DNA of 64,000 nucleotides from Arthrobacter sp. MA-N2 (GTDB lineage Bacteria; Actinomycetota; Actinomycetes; Actinomycetales; Micrococcaceae), in assembly GCF_000517125.1 (NCBI RefSeq), contig NZ_KI912155.1, forward strand, positions 2,150,696-2,214,695, given 5' to 3'. A program made the translations under genes and the position numbers. Positions 8,767 through 19,900 of the stretch are shown here, one piece after another. Position 1 is the stretch's first letter; each line of letters opens with the position of its first letter. Below the pieces are notes generated by a model. That model was given only the letters and a program-made list of their open reading frames with translations, ran no database searches and was not told the DNA's origin.

Positions 8767-8799
8767 AGGACTGGGCATGAAGCTAATATGTCCAGTCCT
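8767..8799. terminator. Hairpin terminator between purH and a protease gene
   Basis: Arms AGGACTGGGCAT and ATGTCCAGTCCT pair over 12 positions with one G-T wobble. It lies between convergent genes ending at 8739 and 8842. Confidence 0.6.
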
Positions 8800-8841
8800 A
8801 GGAGCGGGCGGGGGGCATGTCCCTCGTTGCGGTGCTACGCG

Positions 8842-9858
8842 TTACGGTGCCGTGGATGCGGCCTGGTACGTGCCGTGGATGACGGTGCCCCAGTACGGGC
8901 CGTACATCGTGGTGGAGTTGCTCCCGTAGCCATAGCTGCTCACCGAGTTCTGGTACCCGCCGGAGCTGGTGCCGATGAACCACGGGCCACCGGAAGAACC
9001 GCCGGTCATGTTGCACGGGATCCCCTGGGTGTTGTCCTGCGGGTCCTTTGGATCATCGGTAGCCGTGCCGGAGCAGCTCTTGAGCGACTCGCCATCGAAG
9101 GGAGGTGCTGCAGGATAGCCGAACGACTTGTAGACCAGCCCTCGGGCCCCATTGAACTGGACTCCCGAGGCGCCCACTACGGCTGAGAGCTTCTGGCCAT
9201 TGAGGGTGTTCATGACGGCAAAACCTGTGTCGTACTGCATGTCTCCGCTCGAGGACCACTGGTTGGTGGTGTACAGCGCCTTGGCCGTCCATTTGCCATA
9301 GGGGGCGGCGCCGTTCGAGTACGCAGGAACGAACGTGAACTTGGTTGAGAACGCCCCGGGGCCCTCGTTGACGCAGTGACCCGCAGTGGACACCGTGCTT
9401 TGGTTGGTCGAGGTGACGGAGTTGCCGGAGCAGACATAGTTCACCCCGCCTAGGGTGAAGAACACTTTTCCGATGTGCGGAACAGGGGACTCGCTGGCGT
9501 TGGCTTTGCGATCGACGGTGGGGGACTGGGGTGCCGCGCTGCTCGCCTTCTGGCCTTGGATTGTCAGGGTGCGGTCCGGCCCGGATGAAACATGGAGAGC
9601 GCCGCGGTCCACTTTGGCTTGTCCGCGCGAGAGCGCTTTGTCTGCGAGAACGTCGCCGGCGACGGCGTTCTTCATGCGCTCAGGAGTCCAGTAGTCGGCG
9701 GTGTTACTGTCCGACGTCGAAAGGCTGCTGACGGTCGACGCGTCAGTGCCGCGGTCGACGGACGGAGCGGCGGTGGCTCCGCCGCCGGATCCCAGCGCGA
9801 GCACTCCGGCGGTAGTCAGACTGAGCAGGCTTGTGGCCAGTGTTTTGGTTCTCGTCAC
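8842..9858 (-). CDS. Secreted trypsin-like (V8/glutamyl-endopeptidase-like) serine peptidase, paralog 1
   Basis: A 338-residue exported protease. An N-terminal signal peptide (LATSLLSLTTAGVLALGS, then ATAA-P) is followed by a propeptide-like region with DYWTPERMKNA. The catalytic domain has STAGHCVNEG with the catalytic His, MQYDTGFAV with the likely Asp, and MTGGSSGGPW with the nucleophile Ser. Four cysteines suggest two disulfides. The GTG at 9858 is chosen because AGGACAACT precedes it, exactly paralleling AGGACAATC before the start of the next gene. It is a tandem paralog of the gene at 10033. Confidence 0.88.
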   Translation of the reverse strand: MTRTKTLATSLLSLTTAGVLALGSGGGATAAPSVDRGTDASTVSSLSTSDSNTADYWTPERMKNAVAGDVLADKALSRGQAKVDRGALHVSSGPDRTLTIQGQKASSAAPQSPTVDRKANASESPVPHIGKVFFTLGGVNYVCSGNSVTSTNQSTVSTAGHCVNEGPGAFSTKFTFVPAYSNGAAPYGKWTAKALYTTNQWSSSGDMQYDTGFAVMNTLNGQKLSAVVGASGVQFNGARGLVYKSFGYPAAPPFDGESLKSCSGTATDDPKDPQDNTQGIPCNMTGGSSGGPWFIGTSSGGYQNSVSSYGYGSNSTTMYGPYWGTVIHGTYQAASTAP

Positions 9859-9919
9859 AGTTGTCCTAGTTATCGAGGGTGAAGGCGGCCGAGTTGTGGT
9901 GGCCACCCACTGACGGAAC

Positions 9920-9928
9920 TGAAACTAC
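9920..9928 (-). promoter_or_regulatory. Shared upstream motif GTAGTTTCA (protease 1)
   Basis: GTAGTTTCA on the minus strand lies 62 bases before the start of the first protease gene. The same nine bases lie 56 bases before the second. A TGTGACAAAT direct repeat (9935-9944 and 9988-9997) and the 10-bp palindrome ACAAATTTGT (9939-9948) lie just upstream in the AT-rich gap. Confidence 0.4.
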
Positions 9929-10032
9929 GCGCCCTGTGACAAATTTGTAAATAGAATAGTCAAATTTTCTGAGATTGATCTTTCGCTTGTGACAAATAGT
10001 GAATGTTGCGGATTTCCCGATGCTCAGTCGAA

Positions 10033-13458
<3,426 letters not shown>

Positions 13459-13473
13459 GCGCCCCGCCCCGCC

Positions 13474-13535
13474 CAACTAGCTCGCAGTTGTTGTCGTTTT
13501 GAGAGGTCATAACGACAACAACTGCGAGCTAGTTG
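13474..13535. repeat. Dispersed palindromic repeat, copy 2 (perfect)
   Basis: Two perfectly complementary 25-base arms (13474-13498 and 13511-13535) flank a 12-base loop. The outer arm starts CAACTAGCTCGCAG. This is the best-preserved of four copies. It lies 15 bases after the icd stop codon. Confidence 0.9.
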
Positions 13536-13612
13536 CGTTTAACTGACGGGTCGCCCGGACACGGTCTGATTGCCGTTTTGAGCTGAGCGATCTGCATGGA
13601 AGATTGGATCGA

Positions 13613-14071
13613 GTGAAATTCCTCTTTCCCTCTCAGACCTCGTCATCTCGCGGCATCGCGTTTCTGCGGGTCGTGTTCGGCGGGCTTTTGCTGCTACATG
13701 GCGTCCAGAAGCTCGTGGCTGGACAGCCGGTGTTTGAGGCCACCATCACCGCAATGGGGGTTCAAAGAGCGGAGCTGATGTCCTGGCTGGTTATTTGCGG
13801 TGAGAACGGATTGGGCGCACTCTTGGTACTCGGCGCCCTGACCAGGGTGGCCGGTTTCCTGGCAGCTCTTATGTATGCCGGGATCTGGTTTGTTACAGAA
13901 GCGGGTAAGCCATTGTTGAGTGATCGTCCCGGAGTCAACGCCGAGCTTCTCATTCTGTATATCGCGTTGGCATTGGCGTTTGCCTTTGTCGGTTCCGGAG
14001 CGGCCTCGCTGGACCGGAAACTGTTCGCCGGGAAGCCAGCCGGGAAGCCAGCCCGGAAGTCAGGCCGCTAG
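13613..14071 (+). CDS. DoxX family membrane protein
   Basis: A 152-residue membrane protein with four hydrophobic helices. The first, FLRVVFGGLLLLHGVQKLVAG, carries the GxxxxxHGxxKL pattern of DoxX proteins, and FLAALMYAGIWFV and ELLILYIALALAFAFVG follow. The basic tail contains a short GKPAGKPARK repeat. DoxX proteins are linked to thiol/oxidative homeostasis in some bacteria, but the role here is not known. Either GTG 13613 or TTG 13604 could start translation; GTG is preferred as the commoner codon. Confidence 0.75.
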   Translation: MKFLFPSQTSSSRGIAFLRVVFGGLLLLHGVQKLVAGQPVFEATITAMGVQRAELMSWLVICGENGLGALLVLGALTRVAGFLAALMYAGIWFVTEAGKPLLSDRPGVNAELLILYIALALAFAFVGSGAASLDRKLFAGKPAGKPARKSGR

Positions 14072-14085
14072 GCAAACCCCCGCAC

Positions 14086-14123
14086 GGACTCCTCCGCGGG
14101 GCTATTTGCCCTGCGGAGGAGCC
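14086..14123. terminator. Strong GC hairpin between convergent genes
   Basis: GGACTCCTCCGCGGG pairs with CCCTGCGGAGGAGCC with one bulged base, closing a short loop. It separates the DoxX gene (+) from the wall-anchored protein gene (-), so it probably terminates both. Confidence 0.6.
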
Positions 14124-14171
14124 GGAGAACCGGGCTGCGGCCCATTACGGTACAACAGCCCGAGCCGGTGA

Positions 14172-15044
14172 CTATGCGGGCTTGATTGCCCGGATCTTCC
14201 GACCGCCCGCCATCACGATGAATCCACCCAGTAGCAGGAACGCTGCGAACAGCACCCCGTGCCCATTGAAGCCAGTGCTAGCCAGAGCAGTTGTTCCTGC
14301 GCCGGCAACCACCGCCGTAACGGTGGTGGCGGCGCCGGCTGTCGCTGCAGCATCTGCTGGAGGAGCAACAACCGACGGGTCGGCGACTGCTGCGTTGATT
14401 GCGGGGGTGCTCCCGGCGGGAGTGTTGACGACTCCGGAAGACAGACCCGGATCAACCGAAGCGATGCCGACCGTCAAGGGCAGGTTCAACGGGGCAGTGA
14501 GTCCCGTACCCAAGACGCCGGTGCCTGTGGCGCTGTCTGGCGGCGTCGTAGGACTGGTGCCTGTTGAGCCGCTTGTTGGCGTGGTGCTGAGCAGGTTGAC
14601 GGTCGTGTCGCCAACGGTGACCGGTGCAGTCACCGGTGCAGTGACCGGCGTCGCGACCGGTGGAGTGACGGGGCTGCCAGACGCTCTGCCTGGGCCCGAA
14701 TTGTTCAGAACTGCCAGGGAGGTGGCTCCGACATTAACAGGGACCGATATCGGAGCCACCGCCTGGGTTCCGGACGGGACAGCTGTTCCGCCGGAATTGC
14801 TCGCCGGGGCCGGAGCCGGGGCGGGTGCGGGGGTGTTGGTCGCGACGCTCGAAGTTCCCAATACTGTGAGCGTCGTCGGCCCGATGTTGACCGGAGCCGA
14901 TACCGGTGCAACAACTTGAGTGCCCGAGGCAGTGCCTTGCGCACTTGTAGAGGTGTCTGCCGCATTCGCGGCCGTTGCGCCGAGGGCTATCAATCCACCG
15001 GCAAAGAGGGTGCCAAGCAACCCCTTGCGAATAATGCTGTGCAT
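14172..15044 (-). CDS. Wall-anchored chaplin-like surface protein with LASTG sorting signal
   Basis: A 290-residue exported protein starting at ATG 15044 after CAGGAG. Residues 1-29 are a signal peptide (GTLFAGGLIALGATAANA). Four related segments follow near residues 40-63, 91-114, 130-153 and 179-199, each of the form GTQ-x-VAPVSAPVNIGPTTLTVLG, separated by Pro/Ala/Ser/Thr-rich linkers including an (AP)n run. They resemble the PVxVPVNVCGNxVxVxG core of Streptomyces chaplins but lack cysteine. The C-terminus has LASTG (254-258), a hydrophobic helix and an RKIR tail, matching class E sortase signals (LAXTG). A role in a hydrophobic or adhesive surface layer is inferred. Confidence 0.7.
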   Translation of the reverse strand: MHSIIRKGLLGTLFAGGLIALGATAANAADTSTSAQGTASGTQVVAPVSAPVNIGPTTLTVLGTSSVATNTPAPAPAPAPASNSGGTAVPSGTQAVAPISVPVNVGATSLAVLNNSGPGRASGSPVTPPVATPVTAPVTAPVTVGDTTVNLLSTTPTSGSTGTSPTTPPDSATGTGVLGTGLTAPLNLPLTVGIASVDPGLSSGVVNTPAGSTPAINAAVADPSVVAPPADAAATAGAATTVTAVVAGAGTTALASTGFNGHGVLFAAFLLLGGFIVMAGGRKIRAIKPA

Positions 15045-15169
15045 GTTGTCTTTCTCCTGAATGAGTAGTTCCACCAGGCGCGGCTGCCCGCAGGAAACCG
15101 CGGGAGCGCCCGGACCGGCCATCTGCCACCGGCCAGAATCGACTTCTGGGGAGGCGGCGGGGCTTGGAA

Positions 15170-16045
15170 CTAATCAGGGGAAGAACCTGGGTCGAACGAC
15201 ACTGGAGCCGGAGTTCGGCCGGCTGAAGTTACGGAGATAAGGATGCCGGCGAAAGGGGGAAGCAAGGTGATGCCTTGAAGCCACCCAGCAGTCGCTCCCG
15301 AAGGATTGCCTGTAAGGGCTGCTGCGGCGCCTCCGGCAACGGCCCCGCTCGGCGCGTCGGCAGGGGGCGTCCCGCCGGACGGAGGCACCGAAGGATCCTC
15401 GGAAGCGGTGGCCCAGACCATCGTGTTCCGAGGAGATATGCCCACGCCCGGCGGGTCAAAGGGGTCAGCGGGGCTGACCGCGGGGGCCGCGACATCCTCC
15501 GCCAAGGGTGAGCTCGCGTGGGTCGTGGGCGCAAGGACGGCGGGCGCCCCGGGGAGTGTCGCATCGAGCTGGGCCGGGGGAAGTGCCTCGGGTAGGCTCG
15601 GGATGCTGACTGGAAGTGCACCCACGGTCGATCCAACGGTGCCAAGAACCGGGGACACAACCTGGCCGGCTACGGTACCGAAGCCTGTTCCAACCCCGTT
15701 CACGGCGCCTGTTGTGGTGGAAACGACGGGAGCAGGCACAGTAGCAAGCATGCCCTCGGGGACGACGCCGTTGACGACGGGCGTGCTGGCCACTCCTTGG
15801 TCGACTGCCCTGGTCAGCCGTGGCAGTTCGTGCGCAACAACCGCCGGGGTTGGAGCAGTGGCGTCGTGGACAACGTTTGTCACCGCCGAGCCTGCGCCGC
15901 CCAATAAGGAATGATGATTGCTGTCACCCGAATCAGCGTTGGCTGCAGTGGAGGACAGAGCCATCCAAACGACCGCACCGGCGCCAGCCAGCAGGACGGA
16001 GCGGAGAACATGAAGAACGCGCAGCTCACTTCGCACAGCTTCCAT
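15170..16045 (-). CDS. Secreted Ala/Pro/Val-rich protein of unknown function
   Basis: A 291-residue protein with a clear signal peptide (VLHVLRSVLLAGAGAVVWMAL, then ANA-D). The mature part is low-complexity, rich in Ala, Pro, Val, Gly and Ser, with short GTV-G-VVSPVLG-TVG style periodicity near residues 115-145. A modest hydrophobic stretch near the C-terminus (LQGITLLPPFAGILISV) lacks a sorting motif. GGGGGG precedes the ATG at good spacing. It lies just upstream of, and reads in the same direction as, the chaplin-like gene, so the two may form one surface module. I do not recognise a family. Confidence 0.6.
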   Translation of the reverse strand: MEAVRSELRVLHVLRSVLLAGAGAVVWMALSSTAANADSGDSNHHSLLGGAGSAVTNVVHDATAPTPAVVAHELPRLTRAVDQGVASTPVVNGVVPEGMLATVPAPVVSTTTGAVNGVGTGFGTVAGQVVSPVLGTVGSTVGALPVSIPSLPEALPPAQLDATLPGAPAVLAPTTHASSPLAEDVAAPAVSPADPFDPPGVGISPRNTMVWATASEDPSVPPSGGTPPADAPSGAVAGGAAAALTGNPSGATAGWLQGITLLPPFAGILISVTSAGRTPAPVSFDPGSSPD

Positions 16046-16100
16046 CTCGACACCCCCCAGCGTCCGGTTGGATTGACGATCTCCACCATCGTAGGCCTGA

Positions 16101-16114
16101 ACTAGTTAACTAGT
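16101..16114. promoter_or_regulatory. Perfect 14-bp palindrome, putative operator
   Basis: ACTAGTTAACTAGT is a perfect inverted repeat 56 bases upstream of the start of the secreted protein gene at 16045, with GTCTAG beside it. Its position suits an operator for the two surface genes. The Gfo/Idh gene ends at 16151 on the same strand. Confidence 0.4.
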
Positions 16115-16150
16115 CTAGAAGTGGGCAGGCAATGATCACCACTGGGTCGC

Positions 16151-17221
16151 TCACCGGGCGTCGTTGGCGTACCTGACTCCGAGTTGGGAGCGGACCCCGT
16201 CGAAGAGGCGCATCGTGTTGAGCGAATCGTCCAAGGGCATGACGGGACTCTCGGTCAGTCCTTGCTGGACGCAGCGGGTGACCTCTCGCAATTCGTAGGT
16301 GTAGCCGATGCCGACCGAATCAAAGCGCTCAATGCGCGGCTCGTCCCAGCCGGTTCGAATCAGAAGCTCGCGTGGATTGTTGATGGATCCTTGCGTCTGC
16401 AGAAAACCTTGGGAGCCGGCGACAGAGGCGCAGCGAGGCCCGTGGGCCAGCAAGGAGGAGGTCAGCTGGGCGATAGCGCCGCCGTCGTAAGCCAGCGTGA
16501 GCGCGTTCTGGGAGTCGACGCCGTCGTCCGTCAAAGTGCCCACCGCGCTGACTGATTGCGGGAAGCCGAGGGTGCCCAAGGGCCACAACAGAGCGTACAC
16601 CGTGAGGTCCAGAAGTGCCCCGCCACCGGCTGCCGGGGCCCAGATCCGGGCTGAGGGATCGTAGGGCGCGGGGAATCCCAAGTCTGCGCTGACCCACTTG
16701 ATGTCGCCCAGTTCACCCGACGCGGCAATAGCGAACGCCCGCTGGATACTCGGTAGGAAACGACTCCATACCGCCTCCATGAGGAACAGGTTCCGATCCC
16801 GGGCCAAGCCGACCAGCTCAGCGGCCTCACGGCCGTTGATGGTCATGGCTTTCTCGCACAGGACGTGTTTGCCGGCGTTGAGGGCATCCCTGACGATGCC
16901 GAAATGCTGTGCGTGTGGGGTGGCCACGTAGACAACATCGACGGAGTCATCGGCGAGCAACCGCTGGTACCCGGGCACGTCGCCGTCGTCCCCATAAGCT
17001 TTCGTGACGCCATGCGCGGCAGCAAAGGCCTCCGCGGATTCCCGGCGTCGCGAACTTACGGCATGCAGCTTTGCATCTTCAAGCTGGGTGAGCTCGCCAA
17101 CCACAGTTCTGGCGATCCCCCCGGTGGCCACAATGCCCCAGTTCAGGGCCTTGCCGGTGGCTGCCCGGGGATCCTGGTTCGGCTGGCTGAACAACCAAGG
17201 CTTGGCGATATGCAGACTCAT
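16151..17221 (-). CDS. Gfo/Idh/MocA family NAD(P)-dependent oxidoreductase
   Basis: A 356-residue dehydrogenase of the Gfo/Idh/MocA superfamily. The Rossmann domain begins LNWGIVATGGIARTV, and the family's catalytic Lys segment appears as GKHVLCEKAMTING. The C-terminal alpha/beta domain contains GGGALLDLTVYAL. The most likely substrates are sugars, inositols or trans-dihydrodiols, but nothing nearby fixes this. ATG 17221 follows AGAGGA. The larger open frame to 17401 has no supporting start and runs into noncoding sequence. Confidence 0.88.
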   Translation of the reverse strand: MSLHIAKPWLFSQPNQDPRAATGKALNWGIVATGGIARTVVGELTQLEDAKLHAVSSRRRESAEAFAAAHGVTKAYGDDGDVPGYQRLLADDSVDVVYVATPHAQHFGIVRDALNAGKHVLCEKAMTINGREAAELVGLARDRNLFLMEAVWSRFLPSIQRAFAIAASGELGDIKWVSADLGFPAPYDPSARIWAPAAGGGALLDLTVYALLWPLGTLGFPQSVSAVGTLTDDGVDSQNALTLAYDGGAIAQLTSSLLAHGPRCASVAGSQGFLQTQGSINNPRELLIRTGWDEPRIERFDSVGIGYTYELREVTRCVQQGLTESPVMPLDDSLNTMRLFDGVRSQLGVRYANDAR

Positions 17222-17556
17222 GCGGCCTATCCTCTCATTCCCCGCATGCGCTTGGCAGGACGCGATCGAACCACGAGTCATGTCTGTTTGCTCGCAGTGA
17301 TCTCTGTTTCGCTGGTGAAGATCGCCTTTGTGGATACGGGCTTCTCGCAAAGCCGGGCTTGGCGCAGATCTCCTTGGCGGGCGGCCCGGCTCCATTCGCA
17401 TGTCCCGCGGTGACCTTGAAGAATAACGCCGTCGACGCCGGAGCCACCACCGGCGGGAGCGGAACCGGCGGCGTCGGGCTTGTAGAGACCTCCCGGCCTC
17501 CCGGGGACGGGAACCATGCGGTTCCCGTCCCCGGGAGTCGGCCGATTCCTGGAAGA
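17222..17556. other. Gene-poor gap with terminator
   Basis: These 335 bases lie between two minus-strand genes. They hold the promoter side of the Gfo/Idh gene at the left and a strong hairpin at 17498-17537. A minus-strand open frame at 17278-17517 encodes a compositionally biased peptide without recognisable motif or ribosome binding site. I do not call it a gene. Confidence 0.4.
17498..17537. terminator. Perfect 18-bp hairpin after the ABC exporter operon
   Basis: Arms 17498-17515 and 17520-17537 are perfectly complementary around a four-base loop. It lies 20 bases beyond the stop codon of the ATPase gene (17557), as a terminator would. Confidence 0.75.
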
Positions 17557-18258
17557 TCAGGCCCCGGCAGCAACCCGTGGCCGCACGGTTTCCTCGCTCA
17601 ATTTGCCTTGCTGTAGCCGGAAGCGGCGTTCGGTCTTCTGCGCCAGGCTCCGGTCGTGCGTCACCACCAGAATGGTGGTGTTGTGGTCACGGCTCAAAGA
17701 ACTCAGCAGTTCGATGATGTGTTCGCCGGTCTGCTCATCGAGGTTGCCGGTAGGTTCGTCGGCCAGGATGAGCTTGGGCTCATTCGCCAGCGCCCGGGCA
17801 ATGGCAACCCTCTGCTGCTCACCGCCTGAGAGCTTGTTGATACGGCGCGACTGCTTCTCCGGATCCAGCTGCACCTGCTCCAGGAGGGACCGCGCCCGCT
17901 CCAATCGGGCAGCCTTCCGCATTCCGGCAAACTCCATGGGAAGCATGACGTTGTCCACGGCCGAGAGGTTGGGGATCAGGTTGAACTGCTGAAAGACGAA
18001 GCCGATGTCCCGGCGTCGGTATTCAGTGAGTTTGCTGGCAGGAAGGCCGGCGAGGCTGATTCCATCCACCACGACGTCTCCGCTGGTGGGTTTGTCCAAG
18101 GCACCCAGAAGGGAGAGCAGGGTGCTCTTGCCGCTGCCGCTCTTGCCCACGATCGAGGCGAGGGTACCCTTTTCGAGTTCGAAGCTAACTCCGTTGACGG
18201 GCTTGATGGTGCGGTCACCGGACGTGAACTGGCGGACCAGGTCTTTGACTTCAATCAT
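17557..18258 (-). CDS. ABC transporter ATP-binding protein (MacB/LolD type)
   Basis: A 233-residue ATPase with Walker A GKSGSGKST, Q-loop FVFQQFNLIP, signature LSGGEQQRVAIARAL, Walker B LILADEPTGNLD and switch His in VVTHD. The EPTGNLDEQTG context is typical of MacB/LolD/FtsE-like ATPases. It begins two bases after the partner permease gene ends. Together they should form a mechanotransmission-type transporter that exports peptides or acts on envelope lipoproteins. No adaptor (HlyD-like) gene is adjacent. Confidence 0.92.
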   Translation of the reverse strand: MIEVKDLVRQFTSGDRTIKPVNGVSFELEKGTLASIVGKSGSGKSTLLSLLGALDKPTSGDVVVDGISLAGLPASKLTEYRRRDIGFVFQQFNLIPNLSAVDNVMLPMEFAGMRKAARLERARSLLEQVQLDPEKQSRRINKLSGGEQQRVAIARALANEPKLILADEPTGNLDEQTGEHIIELLSSLSRDHNTTILVVTHDRSLAQKTERRFRLQQGKLSEETVRPRVAAGA

Positions 18259-18260
18259 GG

Positions 18261-19700
18261 TTATTCTCCTCGCAGGACTTCAATGGGGCGGATACGGGCT
18301 GTGAGCAGCGCGGGTACCAAGGCGCCGACGACGGCGACGCCGAAGACTGCCGCGATGCCCAAGGCGATCACATCAGGGGAGGCGCTCGCGGTGACGGAGG
18401 TGAGGAGCTGGGAAGCGCCGCCGAAGGGGCTCCCGCCGGGAAGACCAGCGCCCCCGAAGCCTCCGCCGCCGGGGCCGCGCTGGCCCGTGGCCGCCGTCGA
18501 ACTGTTCGAACTGATCAGCGCCGATGCGATACTGCCGCTCGCGAAGGACGCGATGGCGGCACCTACGACACTGCCGAGCGCCACGAGGACCAGGGCTTCG
18601 AGCACGAACTGCAGTCCAATGGTGCGGTTGCGGGCGCCGATGGCCTTCAGGACTCCGATCTCACGACGGCGCTCGCGGACCAACATGACCATGATGAGCA
18701 GGATGATCAGTCCGGCGGTGCCAAGCGCTGCGATGAAGGCCAGGAGCGAAATGTTCTTGACGCTGTCCAGGGAACTGACTGCGGTCTCGAGGTTCCGCTG
18801 GCCCTGTGTCACGTCCGCCTTGCCGGAGCCGAGGGCAGTCTGCAGCGCCGTCTTGGCCGCGTCCACGTTCGCCATGCTGTTGACGGTCACCACCATGCTG
18901 GAGAGCTCGCCCGGTGTGGCAGCGAGGGCCTGGGCTTCCGCGAGGGTCGTGTAGACGGCGTTGTTGCCGAACGTGGTGCCGGCGTCGAAGATGCCTGCCA
19001 CCGTGAACGTCTTGCCGGCGATGGTGAAGGTTGAGCCGGCCTTGAGGTTGTTCTTTGTCGCGAGCGTGGTCCCTACCAGGGCTTTGGTGCTGGCAACGGT
19101 GTAGTCGCCCAGGCCGGTGCCGCTAGTGATGTTCAGGGCTTTGCCAGCCGTGTCCACCTCGGCGCCGATACCAGTAGCCGTGATGGGCAGCGAGAAGCTT
19201 GGCGCGGTTCCGGTGCTTCCGGCACCCGCGGTTCCGCTGCCGGTGCTGCCGCTGGCGTTGTTGCGATTGCCGAGGGTCCCGGCCTCGATGGCTGCCTGAA
19301 GGTTCGTGGTAACGCTGGTGCCGCCGCCAGGACCGCCACCACCCGGTCCGGCCTGCTGCGCGGTGGTACCGGTGGTTGAGCTTGAGGCCGCCGTGGCGGT
19401 CTGCAGCCGCAGAGCCTTGGTGCCCACCACGGAGACGACGTTCGGTACGGCTGCCGCCGTCGCGGTCTGTGCCGTGGTGAGCGGCTCGCCGCCGCCGTCG
19501 AAGCCCTGCGCACCGGCGGGGTTCACGGTCAGGACCGTGCCCACGGAGGCATTGAGCTCCTGGACTTTGCCGGCGACGGCTTGGTTGGCCACGAGCATGG
19601 CCAGCGCCAGCCCGATCGCGACAGCCAGCACTGCCACCACAGCCGAGGTTCTTATCTTGTTGCGGAAGGCATTGCCTACACTCCGGGCGAGGACGCTCAC
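18261..19700 (-). CDS. ABC transporter permease (MacB/FtsX type)
   Basis: A 479-residue permease with the MacB topology: one N-terminal helix (TSAVVAVLAVAIGLALAMLV), a large extracytoplasmic domain of about 270 residues, and three C-terminal helices (LLAFIAALGTAGLIILLIMVML, ALVLVALGSVVGAAIASFA and ALGIAAVFGVAVVGALVPALL). The periplasmic part has two Gly/Ser/Thr-rich low-complexity stretches. The C-terminal LLTARIRPIEVLRGE is the family hallmark. It lies immediately upstream of its ATPase. Confidence 0.9.
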   Translation of the reverse strand: MSVLARSVGNAFRNKIRTSAVVAVLAVAIGLALAMLVANQAVAGKVQELNASVGTVLTVNPAGAQGFDGGGEPLTTAQTATAAAVPNVVSVVGTKALRLQTATAASSSTTGTTAQQAGPGGGGPGGGTSVTTNLQAAIEAGTLGNRNNASGSTGSGTAGAGSTGTAPSFSLPITATGIGAEVDTAGKALNITSGTGLGDYTVASTKALVGTTLATKNNLKAGSTFTIAGKTFTVAGIFDAGTTFGNNAVYTTLAEAQALAATPGELSSMVVTVNSMANVDAAKTALQTALGSGKADVTQGQRNLETAVSSLDSVKNISLLAFIAALGTAGLIILLIMVMLVRERRREIGVLKAIGARNRTIGLQFVLEALVLVALGSVVGAAIASFASGSIASALISSNSSTAATGQRGPGGGGFGGAGLPGGSPFGGASQLLTSVTASASPDVIALGIAAVFGVAVVGALVPALLTARIRPIEVLRGE

Positions 19701-19839
19701 GATTCTCCTTTTGGACCTGGCCCGCCCCAGCGGCGCGCCTGCTCACCTAACAGTGCTCACTGCGGCTGTGCGACTGTGCAGCTGTTGCTATGCGGCGCCT
19801 GTGAAGCAGCGTCCACGCGGCGGATGAACCCGGACACGA

Positions 19840-19879
19840 CGACGGCGGCCACCCCCGGAAGTGGGGATGGCCGCCGTCG
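19840..19879. terminator. Hairpin terminator after the sugar ABC operon
   Basis: CGACGGCGGCC...CCCC pairs with GGGG...GGCCGCCGTCG around a short loop. It lies 22 bases beyond the stop codon of the substrate-binding protein gene (19901). Confidence 0.7.
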
Positions 19880-19900
19880 CTGTGGTACTTGAAGCGGAAA

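Noticed and set aside
6946..8778. A 610-residue minus-strand open frame over purH
   Set aside because: It is antisense to purH and has no ribosome binding site or domain.
14720..14860. CRISPR-like or VNTR repeats within the surface protein gene
   Set aside because: The repetition is at the protein level (chaplin-like segments and an Ala-Pro run), with irregular spacing and no identical DNA spacers.
17278..17517. A small minus-strand gene between the ABC exporter operon and the Gfo/Idh gene
   Set aside because: It has biased composition, no ribosome binding site, and it overlaps the strong hairpin at 17498-17537.
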